From Chara braunii (Eukaryota > Streptophyta > Charophyceae > Charales > Characeae), in NCBI GenBank assembly GCA_003427395.1, contig BFEA01000569.1, positions 228,369 to 265,408 on the forward strand: DNA of 37,040 bases, given 5' to 3'. Shown here piece by piece: positions 19,021 to 29,391 of the stretch. The notes under the pieces are model-generated. The model was not told the origin of the DNA. It did no database searches and saw only the letters and a list, made by a program, of their open reading frames with translations. Position numbers and translations under genes: made by a program. Position 1 is the first letter of the stretch; each line of letters starts with the position of its first letter.

Positions 19021-20140
19021 CTTCCTTCCACTCACCTTGTTCATGTCTTGGAGATGGAGTCTCAATCTTGATGAGGCTTCCTCCTCCTTGCACAAAACAC
19101 CTTCTTGGCTATGGGCTTCTTCTTCTTCAAGCCTCTCTCCTTTCTCTCCCACTTTCTCCCAAGTTACCACAAATTCCAATCACCATAGCTATGGAGTTCT
19201 TCCCTCTGGGAGGGCCAATGAGACTCCCTCTAGCCTCTCTCTCTCCCTCTCACCCAGGGGGCTATGGCGGATCACCTCCCTAGGGCCAGCCTCACTACCA
19301 CTAGTCTCTAGAGCTCCTCTCCCTAGCTCATGGCCTCCACCAAGCTCCTAAGCTGGCATGGGTTCCCCTCTCCTCTCTCCAAGTGAAAGAGTGTTCCTAT
19401 GAGCTCACTTGGGCAGCATGGGCACTCCTCATGCAATTGTGAAAGTGGCGGAGTGAATTCTCAACTTATGTAGGCTGAAACCAGTAGTCCGGCCAGCCCA
19501 TGGGCCTCCCCATGTGCCTTGAGGTGAACCGAGGTACCCCCAAGGCAAAACTCCACTACTAGGTCCTTTCAGAGGTACCCGGGCCTCTTTTTGGCCAATA
19601 CATGCAGTCCGAGTGGTTGGTACCAACTCGGATTGCCTCTTGGCCTACTTCGGCTCCCTTTTCACCTCACAAATGCTGCCCCCTTGGGTCCTAATGCCCA
19701 AGGGGCAATTTTACTTAAGAGAAAAAAACCTTGTGGACCTTTTTCTCGATTTTTTTGAGTTTGTACCCCATTTTTGGAAGGCCAAGATATTTTTCCATGC
19801 AGCGGCACATTTTCAGCCTTGTATCTGGCTGAGATCCAAGACCAACAATATTATGTGTCACCCCCAAGTAGCCCTTGCTTGCCCCTAAGTCCATTTTTTC
19901 AATTTTTGGTGCATCTGGTTATCTTTTTGGGCCAAATGCACAGTTTCGTCCCTTTCCCTCTTTTGTTTCTTTCCATTTGCGGCCGCCACCTCATTCCGGA
20001 GCTAGCCGTTTTGAGCTGGCCCACAAAAAACGGCTAGTTCCTCTCCACCATGAGATCTGATCTCAGATCCATGGTCCAAAAGCAAACTGATCATTTCTCT
20101 TTTGCATTTTCTCTCATTTTTTTTTTTTTAATTCAGATTG
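19021..20140. other. CT-rich region without gene
   Basis: Plus-strand frames here are Ser/Pro/Leu-rich and follow base composition. An imperfect 29-bp palindrome lies at about 20048-20076 (ACCATGAGATCTGA / TCAGATCCATGGT). It could be the left part of the degenerate repeat that follows. Confidence 0.5.
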
Positions 20141-20149
20141 TATTGAGAT

Positions 20150-22030
20150 ATGACCCTCTACAATCCGGATTGCCCTCCCTCATTCTAGGAGGGATGAGGT
20201 CACAATTGGGACCTGCTAGTCCCTATTGTGCAGGTCCCAATAGGCCGGCACACTCTCCTCCACTCTTTTCTCCCTTTTTGTCTCATTCTCCCTCATTTTT
20301 CTCTCATTTTTCTTTCTTTTTCTTTTATTTCAGTTGTGACAAGTGTCAAACTGCTGTGCACCCTCTTTCTAGGCCTTGGGGCTTCATTCAAGGCCAGGTT
20401 CATAGCTGGTACTTGACCGTTATATCTCGGATTTCAACAATGGCGCCCCCATGCTCCTAGAGGGCTCTACTTTGTCTCCGTTTGTCCAATTTTGAGTCCC
20501 CTTTGCTCCGATTTTCTAAGGACAGCCTATTTCTCATGCTGAGCCGCTTGAGGCTGTATTTTCTCATGCCTGGCTAGTCCGAGATATTTTGGACTGCTGG
20601 GCAGCCCTCCCAACACCATTATTTTTACTTTCTTTTCTCCCCATGACTCTCTCACTTGCCCCCACCAGTGCATGCACTAGTGGTGCTAATATTTCCCACC
20701 GTCTAGATCCTTGATCTCAAAGGTGTCGTTTGCTTGCACAATTATTCCTTGTGCTTGCTCATGGTTCCCTTGGGACATCCCAAGTCCCCGCCAATTTCCT
20801 CCATATTAGTTCCATTTTCTTGTCCTGTCGGCGGTTCCGCCGACACGTGTCCTGTTTTTCGACTTTTATTATTTGGACCCATTTGGTCCCCGACAACATT
20901 TCGGATGGTGTCCCATTTTTATTTTAGGGGCCCCCTTGCCCTTGGTGGTCCCATCATCTCAACATGTGTGCCGATTTTTTTAGGCCGTGAGATCTCATCT
21001 CACGGTTGCCGTTTTACCGTCTCCACTTGCCCCCTACCGAAATTGCTCTTTTCTAGCCTCTCAGGCTTGCCGTGGCTTATTTTCTCTTAGCCTAGGCACC
21101 CCCATGCAGTCCGTTATTTCTCGGACTGCAGTCATAGCTATTTTTTTAGTCCCACAGCCCCACAACTTGCCCCATGCCAAAAAAGAATGAAGCGTTAAAT
21201 TTCTAAGTGCATCCGAACTCAATATTGGCTCCGGATGCTCCTAAAACATGTGTTTCCCCTCCCCCATGTAATCCGTTTTATTTCGGTTGCATGAGGCCTT
21301 GATTTTCTTTGATTTTCTTTACAAAAATCAAATAAAATCAAAGTCCATTGCAACCGCCATATTCTAGAATGAAACTGGTCACGGATGTATCTCCCCAAGT
21401 GACCGTTTTTTACCGTTAAGGTCTTTTTCTCTTTTTCTTTTCTTTTCTCTTTTCTTTTCTTTTCTTTTTCCTCCTTTCTTGGACAGTAGGGACCTGCCAG
21501 TCCCTACTTATGGCAGTCCCTACTGACGGCCAACTCACTCACTCCCTCTCCCTTTTTTTGTCTTATTCTCCCACTTTTTTTTTTTCCCTAGCATGCGAAG
21601 TGTCAAGTGATCGTTAAGGCCCTTTTCTAGACCCTTCTTCTTAGTTTTGGCCCTTCCTATGCCCAAGGTGCAGTCCGATATATCTCGGACTGCAATAATG
21701 GTCTTCTCATGCCAATGAGAGTTTCCTTTTACTCCTACCTTTCTCCTACAATAACCCCTCTTACTCCGATTTTCTACCGGAGGCCTATTTTTTACATAGG
21801 GTCTCTTTTGACTCCATTTTTTTGAGGTAGGCTGATCCGAGATTTTTCGGATTGCTCCCATGCCTTCCACTTCATGTTTCCTTGCTTTTCTTTTTCCTTT
21901 TTGCCTCTCCATTTGCTCCCACTAGTGGTGCTAATATTCTTGACCATCAAGATTTCGATCTTGACAGTGCACCTTGCCTTTATTATTTTCCCTTATGCGG
22001 TGCCGCCGTTTCTTCTTGGGACTTTCACAT
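20150..22030. repeat. Degenerate tandem repeat, period ~1.25 kb
   Basis: Matching landmarks recur at offsets of 1245-1259 bp: CTCGGA-containing hairpins at 20417/21671, AGTCCGA...TCGGACT-type hairpins at 20576/21835, and ACTAGTGGTGCTAATATT at about 20676/21921. CTCCGATTTTCTA also recurs. The region is low in coding signal on both strands. It may be the LTR or untranslated part of a large retrotransposon, but no terminal TG...CA boundaries or second copy were identified. Confidence 0.6.
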
Positions 22031-22068
22031 GTCCCCGCCATCCGTCCCACCGGCAGTCCCCGACACTT

Positions 22069-22145
22069 AGTCCCGCCGTTGGTCCCTGGCACTTGGTCCC
22101 GCCGGTGGTCACCGACACTTAGTCCCGCCCGCGGTCCCCGACCTA
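22069..22145. repeat. 26-bp minisatellite, three units
   Basis: Units start at 22069, 22095 and 22121, each of the form [AG]GTCCCGCC.G.GGTC.C..[GC]AC, with a partial unit just before. The overlapping open frames are artefacts. Confidence 0.85.
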
Positions 22146-23450
22146 TTTTGTTCCGGATGTCATTATTTCTACTTAGTCCCACGTGGCCCCGGGTGCCTTT
22201 CCTCAAGGTGTCCCACGTTCTTTGGGCGTTTCCGCCCCACAGTGACCCTTCTCCCTTATCTTTTCTTGCGCCTTGCGCACACCGATTTCTTTGGTCGTGG
22301 GCCTCCACTCCGAGGCTCCCGTAGGTGGCCCCCATGTTGATCCCTCATTCTCTAGCTTCCCACGGCCTTCCATCTCTCGACTTCCTCATTCTTTTGTCGC
22401 CGTCGTGCTGCGTTTGCTGGTTCAAGGGCCCTTTCGCGTTAGTCTTGTTGCACTCCAACGGCCCTCCCGGCCTCATACTATATTCTACGTGCCCTTGTTC
22501 TTGCGCTCACTCGCTCGCCGTTGCCGGTTCTCTCCCTCTGTGGTTTTTTCCCCAGGGGATTACTCCTTCCTGCGGCCTAATCCTTTGTCTTTCCTCTCGC
22601 TTTCCTCCTTACTCCAGATTTTTCTGTCGTGCACAATTTGTCTATATTCAGTCTCTCGAGTGATGGGAAGTTATTCGAGATTCACCAGTCCCGACAACGG
22701 CTAACCACCGAGGGTTCAAGGCTATCAGCCACTATCATTCGGACGCCCCGCCAACCCAGCTAGCCTCTAAACCTTGTGAGAACCTGCTTCAGGGAATCAT
22801 CTCTTGCTCAAGAGGCGCAGTCGAAACTCCCCACCTCTTCATGAAGGACATAAGTGCTGACACCGCAGGGGACGCCACTATGGATAGATTCTCGTTGGTG
22901 AACCGTTGCAAGAACACAATGGCTGCAGTGGGAACACTCCTTCCATCACGAAGAATGCAGCAAGCCCCAAACCGCTGCGATACTAAGTGATCTTCGCCCC
23001 GACCACAAGATCGGACAGATCACTCCGTCGACTATGACACATGACTGACTACCTATCCCTTTAGAGCTCGGCAATGCCTAACCGCGAAGGCTCATCTGGA
23101 GAGGAACCCCATCCCGGGGATGCTGAGTCCCTTGCCACTGGAACACTTCTCTAGGTTAAGTACCACCCTCTTTCAAGGATAATCAATCAACATGTGTCAG
23201 ATGATGTTAGGCAATCCTTCTTACGCTATCGTACTAGAAGTTTGCCCCATCAATTGAGCGCCGACTTATAAGAGGAAAAAAACATATTTTCATTTTATCC
23301 CACAACCATTCATTTCATAATGTCATTCAAACCAATAAAATACATCCAGAGGTAAGAACTGAAATCCCAAGAACTGACTCCCAATCCCCCAGACATACCC
23401 CAGGACTGATACGTGACAAGCCAGATACAATGCAATGAACTTAAATTTAA
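22146..23450. other. Unassigned region
   Basis: No protein I recognise. From about 22680 the base composition changes and small inverted repeats appear (for example CATCCCGGGGATG near 23111). It may be retrotransposon LTR or leader sequence, but no second copy is present for comparison. Confidence 0.4.
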
Positions 23451-23559
23451 AGTTTTAACTCACAGTAATACAAAACTGGGGCCAATCAAGGCCCGACAGA
23501 CACATGAGTCCAGCATTGAGCCGAGCCATCTTAGGTTGCTCGTATCCAGCTCCGACATC

Positions 23560-23785
23560 CGAAACCATACCATAATCATAGCAAGCTGACTGTCGGCTGC
23601 AATTGGCGACACACGGGCCACGTCCCAGTGCATAATCATTATCCATAGCTGGCGGCTCACTGACCACACATAATCATCATCAATAGCAGGCGGCACACTG
23701 TCAACGTCCCAGCATATCATCATCATCTGACCACGTCCCAATCGATGCAGAGGGCACACAGGCCACGACCCAGCATGTCCAGGCT
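23560..23785. repeat. Degenerate tandem repeat with ATCATCATC cores
   Basis: CATAATCATCATC / CATATCATCATCATC, GGCGGC.CACTG and CCACGTCCCA recur several times at roughly 50-bp spacing directly 3' (in the minus sense) of the integrase gene. Non-coding. Confidence 0.6.
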
Positions 23786-23789
23786 GATG

Positions 23790-24619
23790 CTAGACGACTC
23801 TCGAGCCTCGCCTCATCATTCTGCCCGAACTCGGAATCAAATCTGCATCTCTGAGTATGAATTTTCGGAGCCGGGAGCCGGGTATTATACCATGGGATTT
23901 CGTTCCATCCATCTCTGCTAACTCATAGGTCTTGCCGTTAACCTCTCTGATGATCCTGAAAGGTTCCATCCACCTGGCCTCCAATCTCTTGGTCCACTGT
24001 GTCTTGAGAGATGTGTCATGCAGAAATACAATATTTCCGACATGAAGTCGTTCGTTCCTGATGTACCCTTGCTGTTCCATCGTGTCTGGTCAGATAACCT
24101 GCTGTCTGACATCCTCTTCGTGGCCTCGATTATGGCTTCATCCACTTCCTTGATCTGCTTGATCCTTAGCCTCAGCAACTCCTCTGTGGAGTATGACTCT
24201 CTCTGTGCCTCATGGGTCCAAGTCTCAACCAAGTTCTCAATGGGAGAAGTAGCATACCGACCGTACCAGAGTGTAACCGGCGTATAACCCGTAGTCCGTT
24301 TGACAGTCACATTGTCTGCATAGACAACCGCTTTCAAGAAAGATGGTCAGTTTCTGGAATCACCTTGGCACCATTTTAATATAGCATCCTTTAGTGTCCT
24401 GTGACCTCTTTCCACTGGTGCATTAGCCTGAGGATGATATGGTGTCACAAATGTGACTCTGACTCCAAGTCTGAACATAAGTTTTCTGACCATCTCGTTC
24501 TTGAACTTTGATCCCTGATCAACCACAAACTCACGTATGAAGGGGTACCTCAGATAGATTTCCTCGATCCAATCTGCCACTGCTTTTGCGGTTCTTACGA
24601 ATGGCTTTTGCTTCAACAT
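23790..24619 (-). pseudogene. Integrase catalytic core and C-terminal domain
   Basis: After the frameshift, VADWIEEIYLRYPFIREFVV leads into DQGSKFKNEM with the second catalytic Asp (codon near 24520), then VTPYHPQANAPVERGHRTL with the Glu (codon near 24412). The two are separated by 35 residues, the D-x35-E spacing of integrases. A later frame includes TGYTPVTLWYGRYATSPIEN, and after another shift near 24080, GNIVFLHDTSLKTQWTKRLE and YELAEMDGTKSHGIIPGSRL, the beta-rich C-terminal domain (the usual G-P-F is E-P-F here). No chromodomain is apparent. All three acidic residues survive, but the frame does not. Confidence 0.88.
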
Positions 24620-25439
24620 AACCAGACATTTTGTCTCTCATATTTAATATATATTTCATTCCATCCTTACCAAGTGGCATAGTAATTAGATCAAGGTGAA
24701 CAGTACTACCAGGCTCAACAAGAACAGTGGGATATAGGGGTTCAATCAGTCTCATAGATGACCTTTTCTGACAGGTTTCACACGACTTACAATATCTCAT
24801 AACCATATCCCTTAGGCCATCCTAGTGATATAGTCGGGATACTTTATAATATGTAGCATCATTACCCCTATGACCCCCTGCTAGACCCTCATGTAACGCG
24901 ACGATCACCTCTAGTTGCCTTTCCTTACCACACACCACTCTCAGCGGCGGTAGTCCTTCCTTAGCATCCACAAAACGGTGACCCCTACGTAGTCTAAAGA
25001 TCCTTTTTGTCCTCTCATGGTAGAACTCGTTCAAGTGATTGTTGCTCATCACCGTACCGACCCTCTTATGCTCTCCATCATATTCTTCCTTTCTAAACCT
25101 TTCCTCATTATCCTTACTATGTTCCAAATCTTTTGACCCATCCTCTATCTCATTCAATCGACGCTCAACCATTCCTGAACTCTCAGCCAGCTCATGAGCT
25201 GCAACAACGGCCTGTTCTACCATTTCATACCACCCTTCTTCCTCATCCTCTTGAATCAAGAGGTAGTGAAGGTAGGGATCTTCCTTTTCTCCCCTGCAGT
25301 CTTCTCTTCTGGTTGCTATGGCTGAGGCCGTATAACAATTGGGAGCAAGAGGTAACCCTTCATCATCGTCCTCCATAAGGAATTCGTCAACGAAGGGTGC
25401 CTCCTCAAGAGATTCATCATCTATTGATCCCCATTCCAC
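24531..25439 (-). pseudogene. Integrase zinc domain and start of core
   Basis: The frame from 25439 begins with an unusual acidic insert (DDESLEEAPFVDEFLMEDDD and a long Glu-rich stretch) of about 130 residues. It then reaches LHEGLAGGHRGNDATYYKV and, past a TAG at 24823-24825, MRYCKSCETCQK: the H-x(3-7)-H...C-x2-C zinc-binding domain. VHLDLITMP follows and contains the first catalytic Asp (24690-24692). An extra A in the run at about 24612 shifts the frame. The TAG replaces what is usually a Trp codon (TGG to TAG is one G-to-A change). The acidic insert is longer than I expect in typical Ty3 integrases. Confidence 0.85.
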
Positions 25440-25448
25440 GCGGTTTAA

Positions 25449-25815
25449 CGCATCGGCTCGATTCTTATCAGTAGGTACCTTTTTCTAATACAAAATCATA
25501 CGTCCATATATGAGCTATCCATCTACTGACCGTAACATCTACTTGCTGATGCTTCTTAACAGCTCCGATTACTGTCGTGGAATTCGTTCTTGGGATGAAA
25601 ATTTGTCCCATAATGTAGTGTTTGAACACCCTGAGACAGTGCAGGATTACCAGAAGCTTTTTCCTAAACTGAATATAGCCTCTCTCAACCGAATTAAGGG
25701 TGCGACTCTCAAACCTAAGTGACCTCTCCTTTCCATTTTCATCTTTTTACACAATCATTCTCCCTAAAGTTATGGGGCCACCGTCATCCTCGATGATGAA
25801 AGGTCTTTTCTTTTC
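25449..25815 (-). pseudogene. RNase H-like domain of pol
   Basis: PFIIEDDGGPITLGRMIV precedes a TAA, and the same frame resumes with SLRFESRTLNSVERGYIQF, RKKLLVILHCLRVFKHYIMG and finally NRADALNRVEW. These correspond to the Ty3 RNase H landmarks: D-(D/G)-G-x-x-x-L/A-G, R-x-x-x-F-x-S-R-x-L, the E-R-x-Y-x-x-F-(K/R)-K-E/K helix, and the closing N-x-x-A-D-x-L-S/N-R. The stop codon splits the domain. Confidence 0.8.
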
Positions 25816-26788
25816 ATCGTCAGAGTGGGGTACCCCCAGTACGACTCCACCATCTCTTAGCTTATCTTGAAGTGCTTGTGCTGCCGACTCTCTTTGATTA
25901 GACCACTCAAGTCTAGCTCCTTGTTGCACCATTTCTATAAGGGGTTCCGCTATCCTGACAAACCCAGGAATGAAGATTCGCCAGAAACTGTAGATCCCTA
26001 GGAAGCTCCTTACTTCCCCAACCGTCTTTAGAGGTATAGGCCAGTTCAAAATTTTATCCACTTTCTTCAGATCAGGGCTTCTCCCTTCTAGGAAACACCT
26101 AAAACCTAGAATTGTTACCTCCTTTTGAAATAATAACGATTTCGGTCCGCTGGCTGTTAGGTTGTACTGAGCCAACCTTTTCAATACTTTTGCCACTCCC
26201 TGCGCATGTTCCCACACAAACCGTTTGACTCGGCCATCCACTAAAGTCTCATCCTTTTTCGTCGATCTTTTAACCGAATTGTCATCAATTTATGGGAACG
26301 TAACCTTTGGGCATATGTCCTCCATGACCTTCAGCATGTCTCGCTGAACAACCGCGACCCCATTCGTCCACCCTTGAGGCACCACACACATTTCTATGAG
26401 GCCTCTAGGTGTATGCATGGCGGTCATAGGTCGACTAGTGGGATCAATGGGGAACTGGTCATAACCAGAGTATAAGTCCATTAGGAAGTAAATGCTCCTT
26501 CCGGCAAAAGACTCGGCCAAAAGATCCGCATTGGGTAAGCTTCCCGCATCGCGAACCGTTACCGAATTCAACTTTTGCAGATTTTTTTATCCAGCGCAGA
26601 CCTCCACTTGGCTTCCAAAAACAAAACCAGTGAGTGGCATAAGCACCATCCGCTGGCTCTGCAACGTTGGAGACGATCTTCTGGTTTATGTACTTCATTA
26701 CCTTTTTTTCTTCCTTTTGAGCATATTTTATGGGTCTGTCATTCCAAGGCGCGTGAGGAACGGTCCAGATCTTGACCATCTTGATCAT
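25747..26788 (-). pseudogene. Reverse transcriptase domain, stop at catalytic box
   Basis: N-terminal text AEPADGAYATHWFCFWKPSG, GGLRWI and, after a frameshift in an A7 run (26583-26589), SVTVRDAGSLPNADLLAESF and MDLYSGYDQFPID (holding the first catalytic Asp) fit Ty3-type RT. VVPQGWTNGVAVVQRDM corresponds to the usual P-F/Q-G-x-x-N-[AS] block. The active-site box should read [FY]-x-D-D, but TAA (26290-26292) sits exactly at the aromatic position, directly before IDD. The frame then continues through KILNWPIPLKTVGEVRSFLG and EPLIEMV, the thumb/connection motifs, to a TAA just after 25747. Confidence 0.9.
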
Positions 26789-27238
26789 GTCAACATCCAG
26801 CCGTCCACTCTCCTTATCATTAAAGGAAAAGGCACCACCGTACTTCTAACATAATTTACTTATGAAATCCTTTTCAGTCGGCAGAAGAAAATCATCGACT
26901 GCTACCTTCATTATCTTGAACCTCTCTAGGGTAATTCTTCCCCCTTTTAATGCAACCTCTCTTAATCCTTTAATTATCTTTCTTTCCTTCTCTAATGCTT
27001 CATTATAGTCCTTTTCTATCAGGACTGCTACCGGATTCTTCTTAACGCCCTTGTGCTTATTCGTCCTCTTGGATCCGGTGGCTATTTTTCTAAAAAAGGC
27101 TTAGTTGCAGAGAAGGTGAGCTGCATCGTGCCAGCTTTTACCGCCCTCACAACATCCTTGAATCCTCCCATCTCTCTCTTGTCGCCCAACTCTTTTTCTT
27201 TATCTAGGAGCTTGAGCATCTTACGGATATCATTTACT
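26789..27238 (-). pseudogene. Protease-RT connecting region, frame-disrupted
   Basis: Between the protease stop and the RT frame, protein-like text persists in shifting frames. One stretch reads IRVNDIRKMLKLLDKEKELG and MGGFKDVVRAVKAGTMQLTF; a later one includes ITLERFKIMKVAVDDFLLP. Several stops and indels intervene, so this is decayed pol sequence, not intergenic DNA. Confidence 0.6.
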
Positions 27239-27988
27239 CTAATCGTTGTCTTCTCGTCTATTATTCCACTTTCTTTTAGCTTTGCTCGTTACTTCCTCAA
27301 TCAATTTGTCAGATTCTCCATGCTTGAGAGAATTAACATGTCGCTGATGACGAGGATGATGCCTATTACTTATCACAAAAGTTTGTTCTTGACCAGTGAT
27401 AGGATCCAGGAGAGAGAGCCAAGCCGCCCCATCATGGCCAAAATACATACAAGCCTCCATTCTATGTAGGAAAGGAGCTCCTAGGATGCAATCATGGTCC
27501 AAATTAGGAACAACAAACCTCAGGATCTCGGTTCGCAAAGTCCCAATTCGGATAGGCAAATCATCAATGAATCCTTCCAAAGGCAGGAATCCGGCTATAT
27601 TGGAGAGCTGCTGATTGACTTTCCTATCTATTCCAAGCCCACATGATCTCATCGTGGCCGATGACATAAGCACCATTCCGGCTCCGATGTCCACTAGGGC
27701 TCTAACTTTCACGTCATTTATGGAGATATTCAAGTATCTACACGACATGTTACCAAACCTCGTCTTGGTACCAGTCGGGGCTCTTTCCACATGCTGAGGG
27801 AAGAGGCTTAGGCTATTAATTTCTACCTTCCGCCTTTCGACCATCTTTTTGAGCTCTTCTCTAAATTTTGGCACCAAGGTTACCGCCTCCTTCCAGGATA
27901 GGGTGATCTCAGTTTCTTCAAGCGATTTATTTACTACTTCATCTATTAAGACACCCTCCTCGGCCTCGGATCTTCCTCTTTTTTCCAA
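27239..27988 (-). pseudogene. Retropepsin-like aspartic protease, active-site variant
   Basis: The frame is shifted +1 relative to gag at an A6 run (27988-27995 area). Residues 97-105 read RALVDIGAG, the retropepsin active-site turn, and later DCILGAPFLHRM matches the conserved I-[IL]-G-x-x-[FW] C-terminal motif. Canonical enzymes have D-[ST]-G; here the codon after Asp is ATC (Ile, 27686-27688), one C-to-T change from ACC (Thr). The catalytic Asp is retained. The protein should be inactive or severely impaired. N-terminal residues 1-60 are a charged linker. Confidence 0.85.
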
Positions 27989-28784
27989 TAACTTCCTTTC
28001 CTTTTCCTTCCTTTACTAGGTTCTTGGTCCCATCAATCAACTGCTCTAGCTCTCTTTGAGCCTTCTCCCGCTTTTTCTCTTCAACCTCTCTCTTACTGAT
28101 ATGAGATACATTCAGGTTTTGGCTTCCAGGATTGTCGTCTTGAGCCACTATCTTTGGGGGTAGCATACCATCAAAGGTGATAACATTAACCCTAGCCTTC
28201 TTCTTTTTATCCTTATTGGCCTTAGCATTTTCTAGGATTACGACTCGCATCCCACCTTTGACTCGGAAGTCTACCTTGTTCCAATAGGCATCACAGATGT
28301 GCCCATTGACGTTTTTCTTGAGAATCCCTTCTTCAAGCTCTTTCTCTAACGTCGGACACCGGGTTAGAGTATGGCCTTCCTCGTCACAATTATAACATCG
28401 GAGGGGGTCATCTCTCCTTTGCCAATCTCGACTCTTATTATCTTTCTTCCAATCCCGGTCGCGCTTCTTTTTTTATCTCTCCTTTCTCCTTCGCTTAGCG
28501 TCTTCATCATCACTACTTTCGCTCTCACTCTCACTCTCTTCCTTTTGCTTCTCCTTCTTCCTTTCTTCCTTATCTTCTTCGACTCCAACTAGGGATTGAG
28601 TTGCTGGAGCAGGAAGGGTTAACTTCTCGAAGCTACCAAGCTTAACGAGAAGACCAAGGATCTCCTCGGCCTTCAAGTTACCTCCCGTAGCTGCCTCAAC
28701 ATTTCCCTCTCTTGCACTAGTAATTGCTTTCATCTGTTTCAAAGACCATTTTCGGTTGGACAAGGAAGGCAGCTCACGGACCAT
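27939..28784 (-). pseudogene. gag: gag C-terminal / nucleocapsid region with zinc knuckle
   Basis: This continues the gag frame beyond the TAG. It begins MVRELPSLSNRKW, passes through an acidic/basic low-complexity stretch (KQKEESESESESS), meets a TAA at 28473-28475, and then reads on in frame to CYNCDEEGHTLTRC. That is a C-x2-C-x4-H-x4-C nucleic-acid-binding zinc knuckle encoded at 28356-28397. A long Lys/Glu-rich, probably helical spacer follows to a stop at 27939. The two stops leave the reading frame otherwise intact from 29378. Confidence 0.8.
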
Positions 28785-29378
28785 CTAAACCACTTCATCC
28801 CACTTTAGTGGATAATGGGCAGCGCGACTTACCACACTCTTCCGTTCATCCTGCGCGAAGTTAGTCAGGAGGACATGAGATTTTTGAGCCTCGTCTAGGA
28901 AGGGTACTCTTCGCGCAACCCTCTCAAAATCTTCTAGAAATTGGTCGAGGGTAGCGTACTTGGAACGTCGTACATCCAATAAATTTTGCATAGTTGTTGG
29001 AACATCATACTTCGCATACTCCTCTAACATCTTTTGTCTTACTTCCGCCCATGTTGTCAGCCCTTGTGTCGTTTTTGTTACCGAAACCCTCATCTTCGGT
29101 TCAACATAGGCTAGCAGAGCTTTCAACTTCTGTTTATCCGACCAACCATGACTCATACCGAAGATATCATAGTCTTCCAAGAACTCCCTAACCTTGGTTC
29201 CATCAAAGCAGGGTATGTTCTCTGGTGGAAGGTCTAGACGGACATTCATAGTGTCCATCCCGATTTTCATGACCTCTATTCGGTTCAACATCTCTCGAAG
29301 AACCGCGGTAGTGGTCACTTCTCCATCCCCGGCGGAGGAACTAGAACGGCTCTGTCGTGCGTTCGGTCCTCTGACCAT
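28785..29378 (-). pseudogene. gag: gag, capsid-like region
   Basis: The 197-codon frame starts with ATG at 29378, 13 nt after the stop of the preceding ORF. After a Ser-rich start and a predicted helix (EMLNRIEVMKIGMDTM) come IPCFDGTKVREFLEDYDIF, KLKALLAYVEP and, later, YATLDQFLEDFERVARRVPF. This is the retrotransposon gag fold: F-x-G-x-(K/D)-x-x-x-F(L), a conserved W/L-rich middle and a C-terminal helix. It ends with TAG at 28785-28787, followed immediately by an in-frame ATG, so the stop interrupts what was probably one longer gag. Confidence 0.85.
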
Positions 29379-29391
29379 CCTGTCTAGCTTA

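Larger units (their letters stand above)
23790..29378 (-). mobile_element. Ty3/Gypsy-type retrotransposon gag-pol unit, decayed
   Basis: Read on the minus strand, the order is gag, CCHC zinc knuckle, aspartic protease, reverse transcriptase, RNase H, integrase. That order (integrase last) defines Ty3/Gypsy rather than Ty1/Copia. Every domain is recognisable but the frame is broken by in-frame stops at 28785, 28473, 26290, about 25744 and 24823 and by shifts near 27990, 26585, 24612 and 24080. Long terminal repeats, primer-binding site and polypurine tract were not identified, so the full extent is unknown. An unusual cassette of small ORFs precedes gag. The element is presumably immobile. Confidence 0.92.

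Noticed and set aside
18930-23790. Long terminal repeats of the Ty3 element matched to 33-37 kb
   Set aside because: I looked for a shared block between the two flanks; only short GGGAC/GTCCC words recur, not an LTR-like copy.
24018-29191. Plus-strand ORFs across the retrotransposon
   Set aside because: Antisense shadows of gag-pol; none has recognisable motifs.
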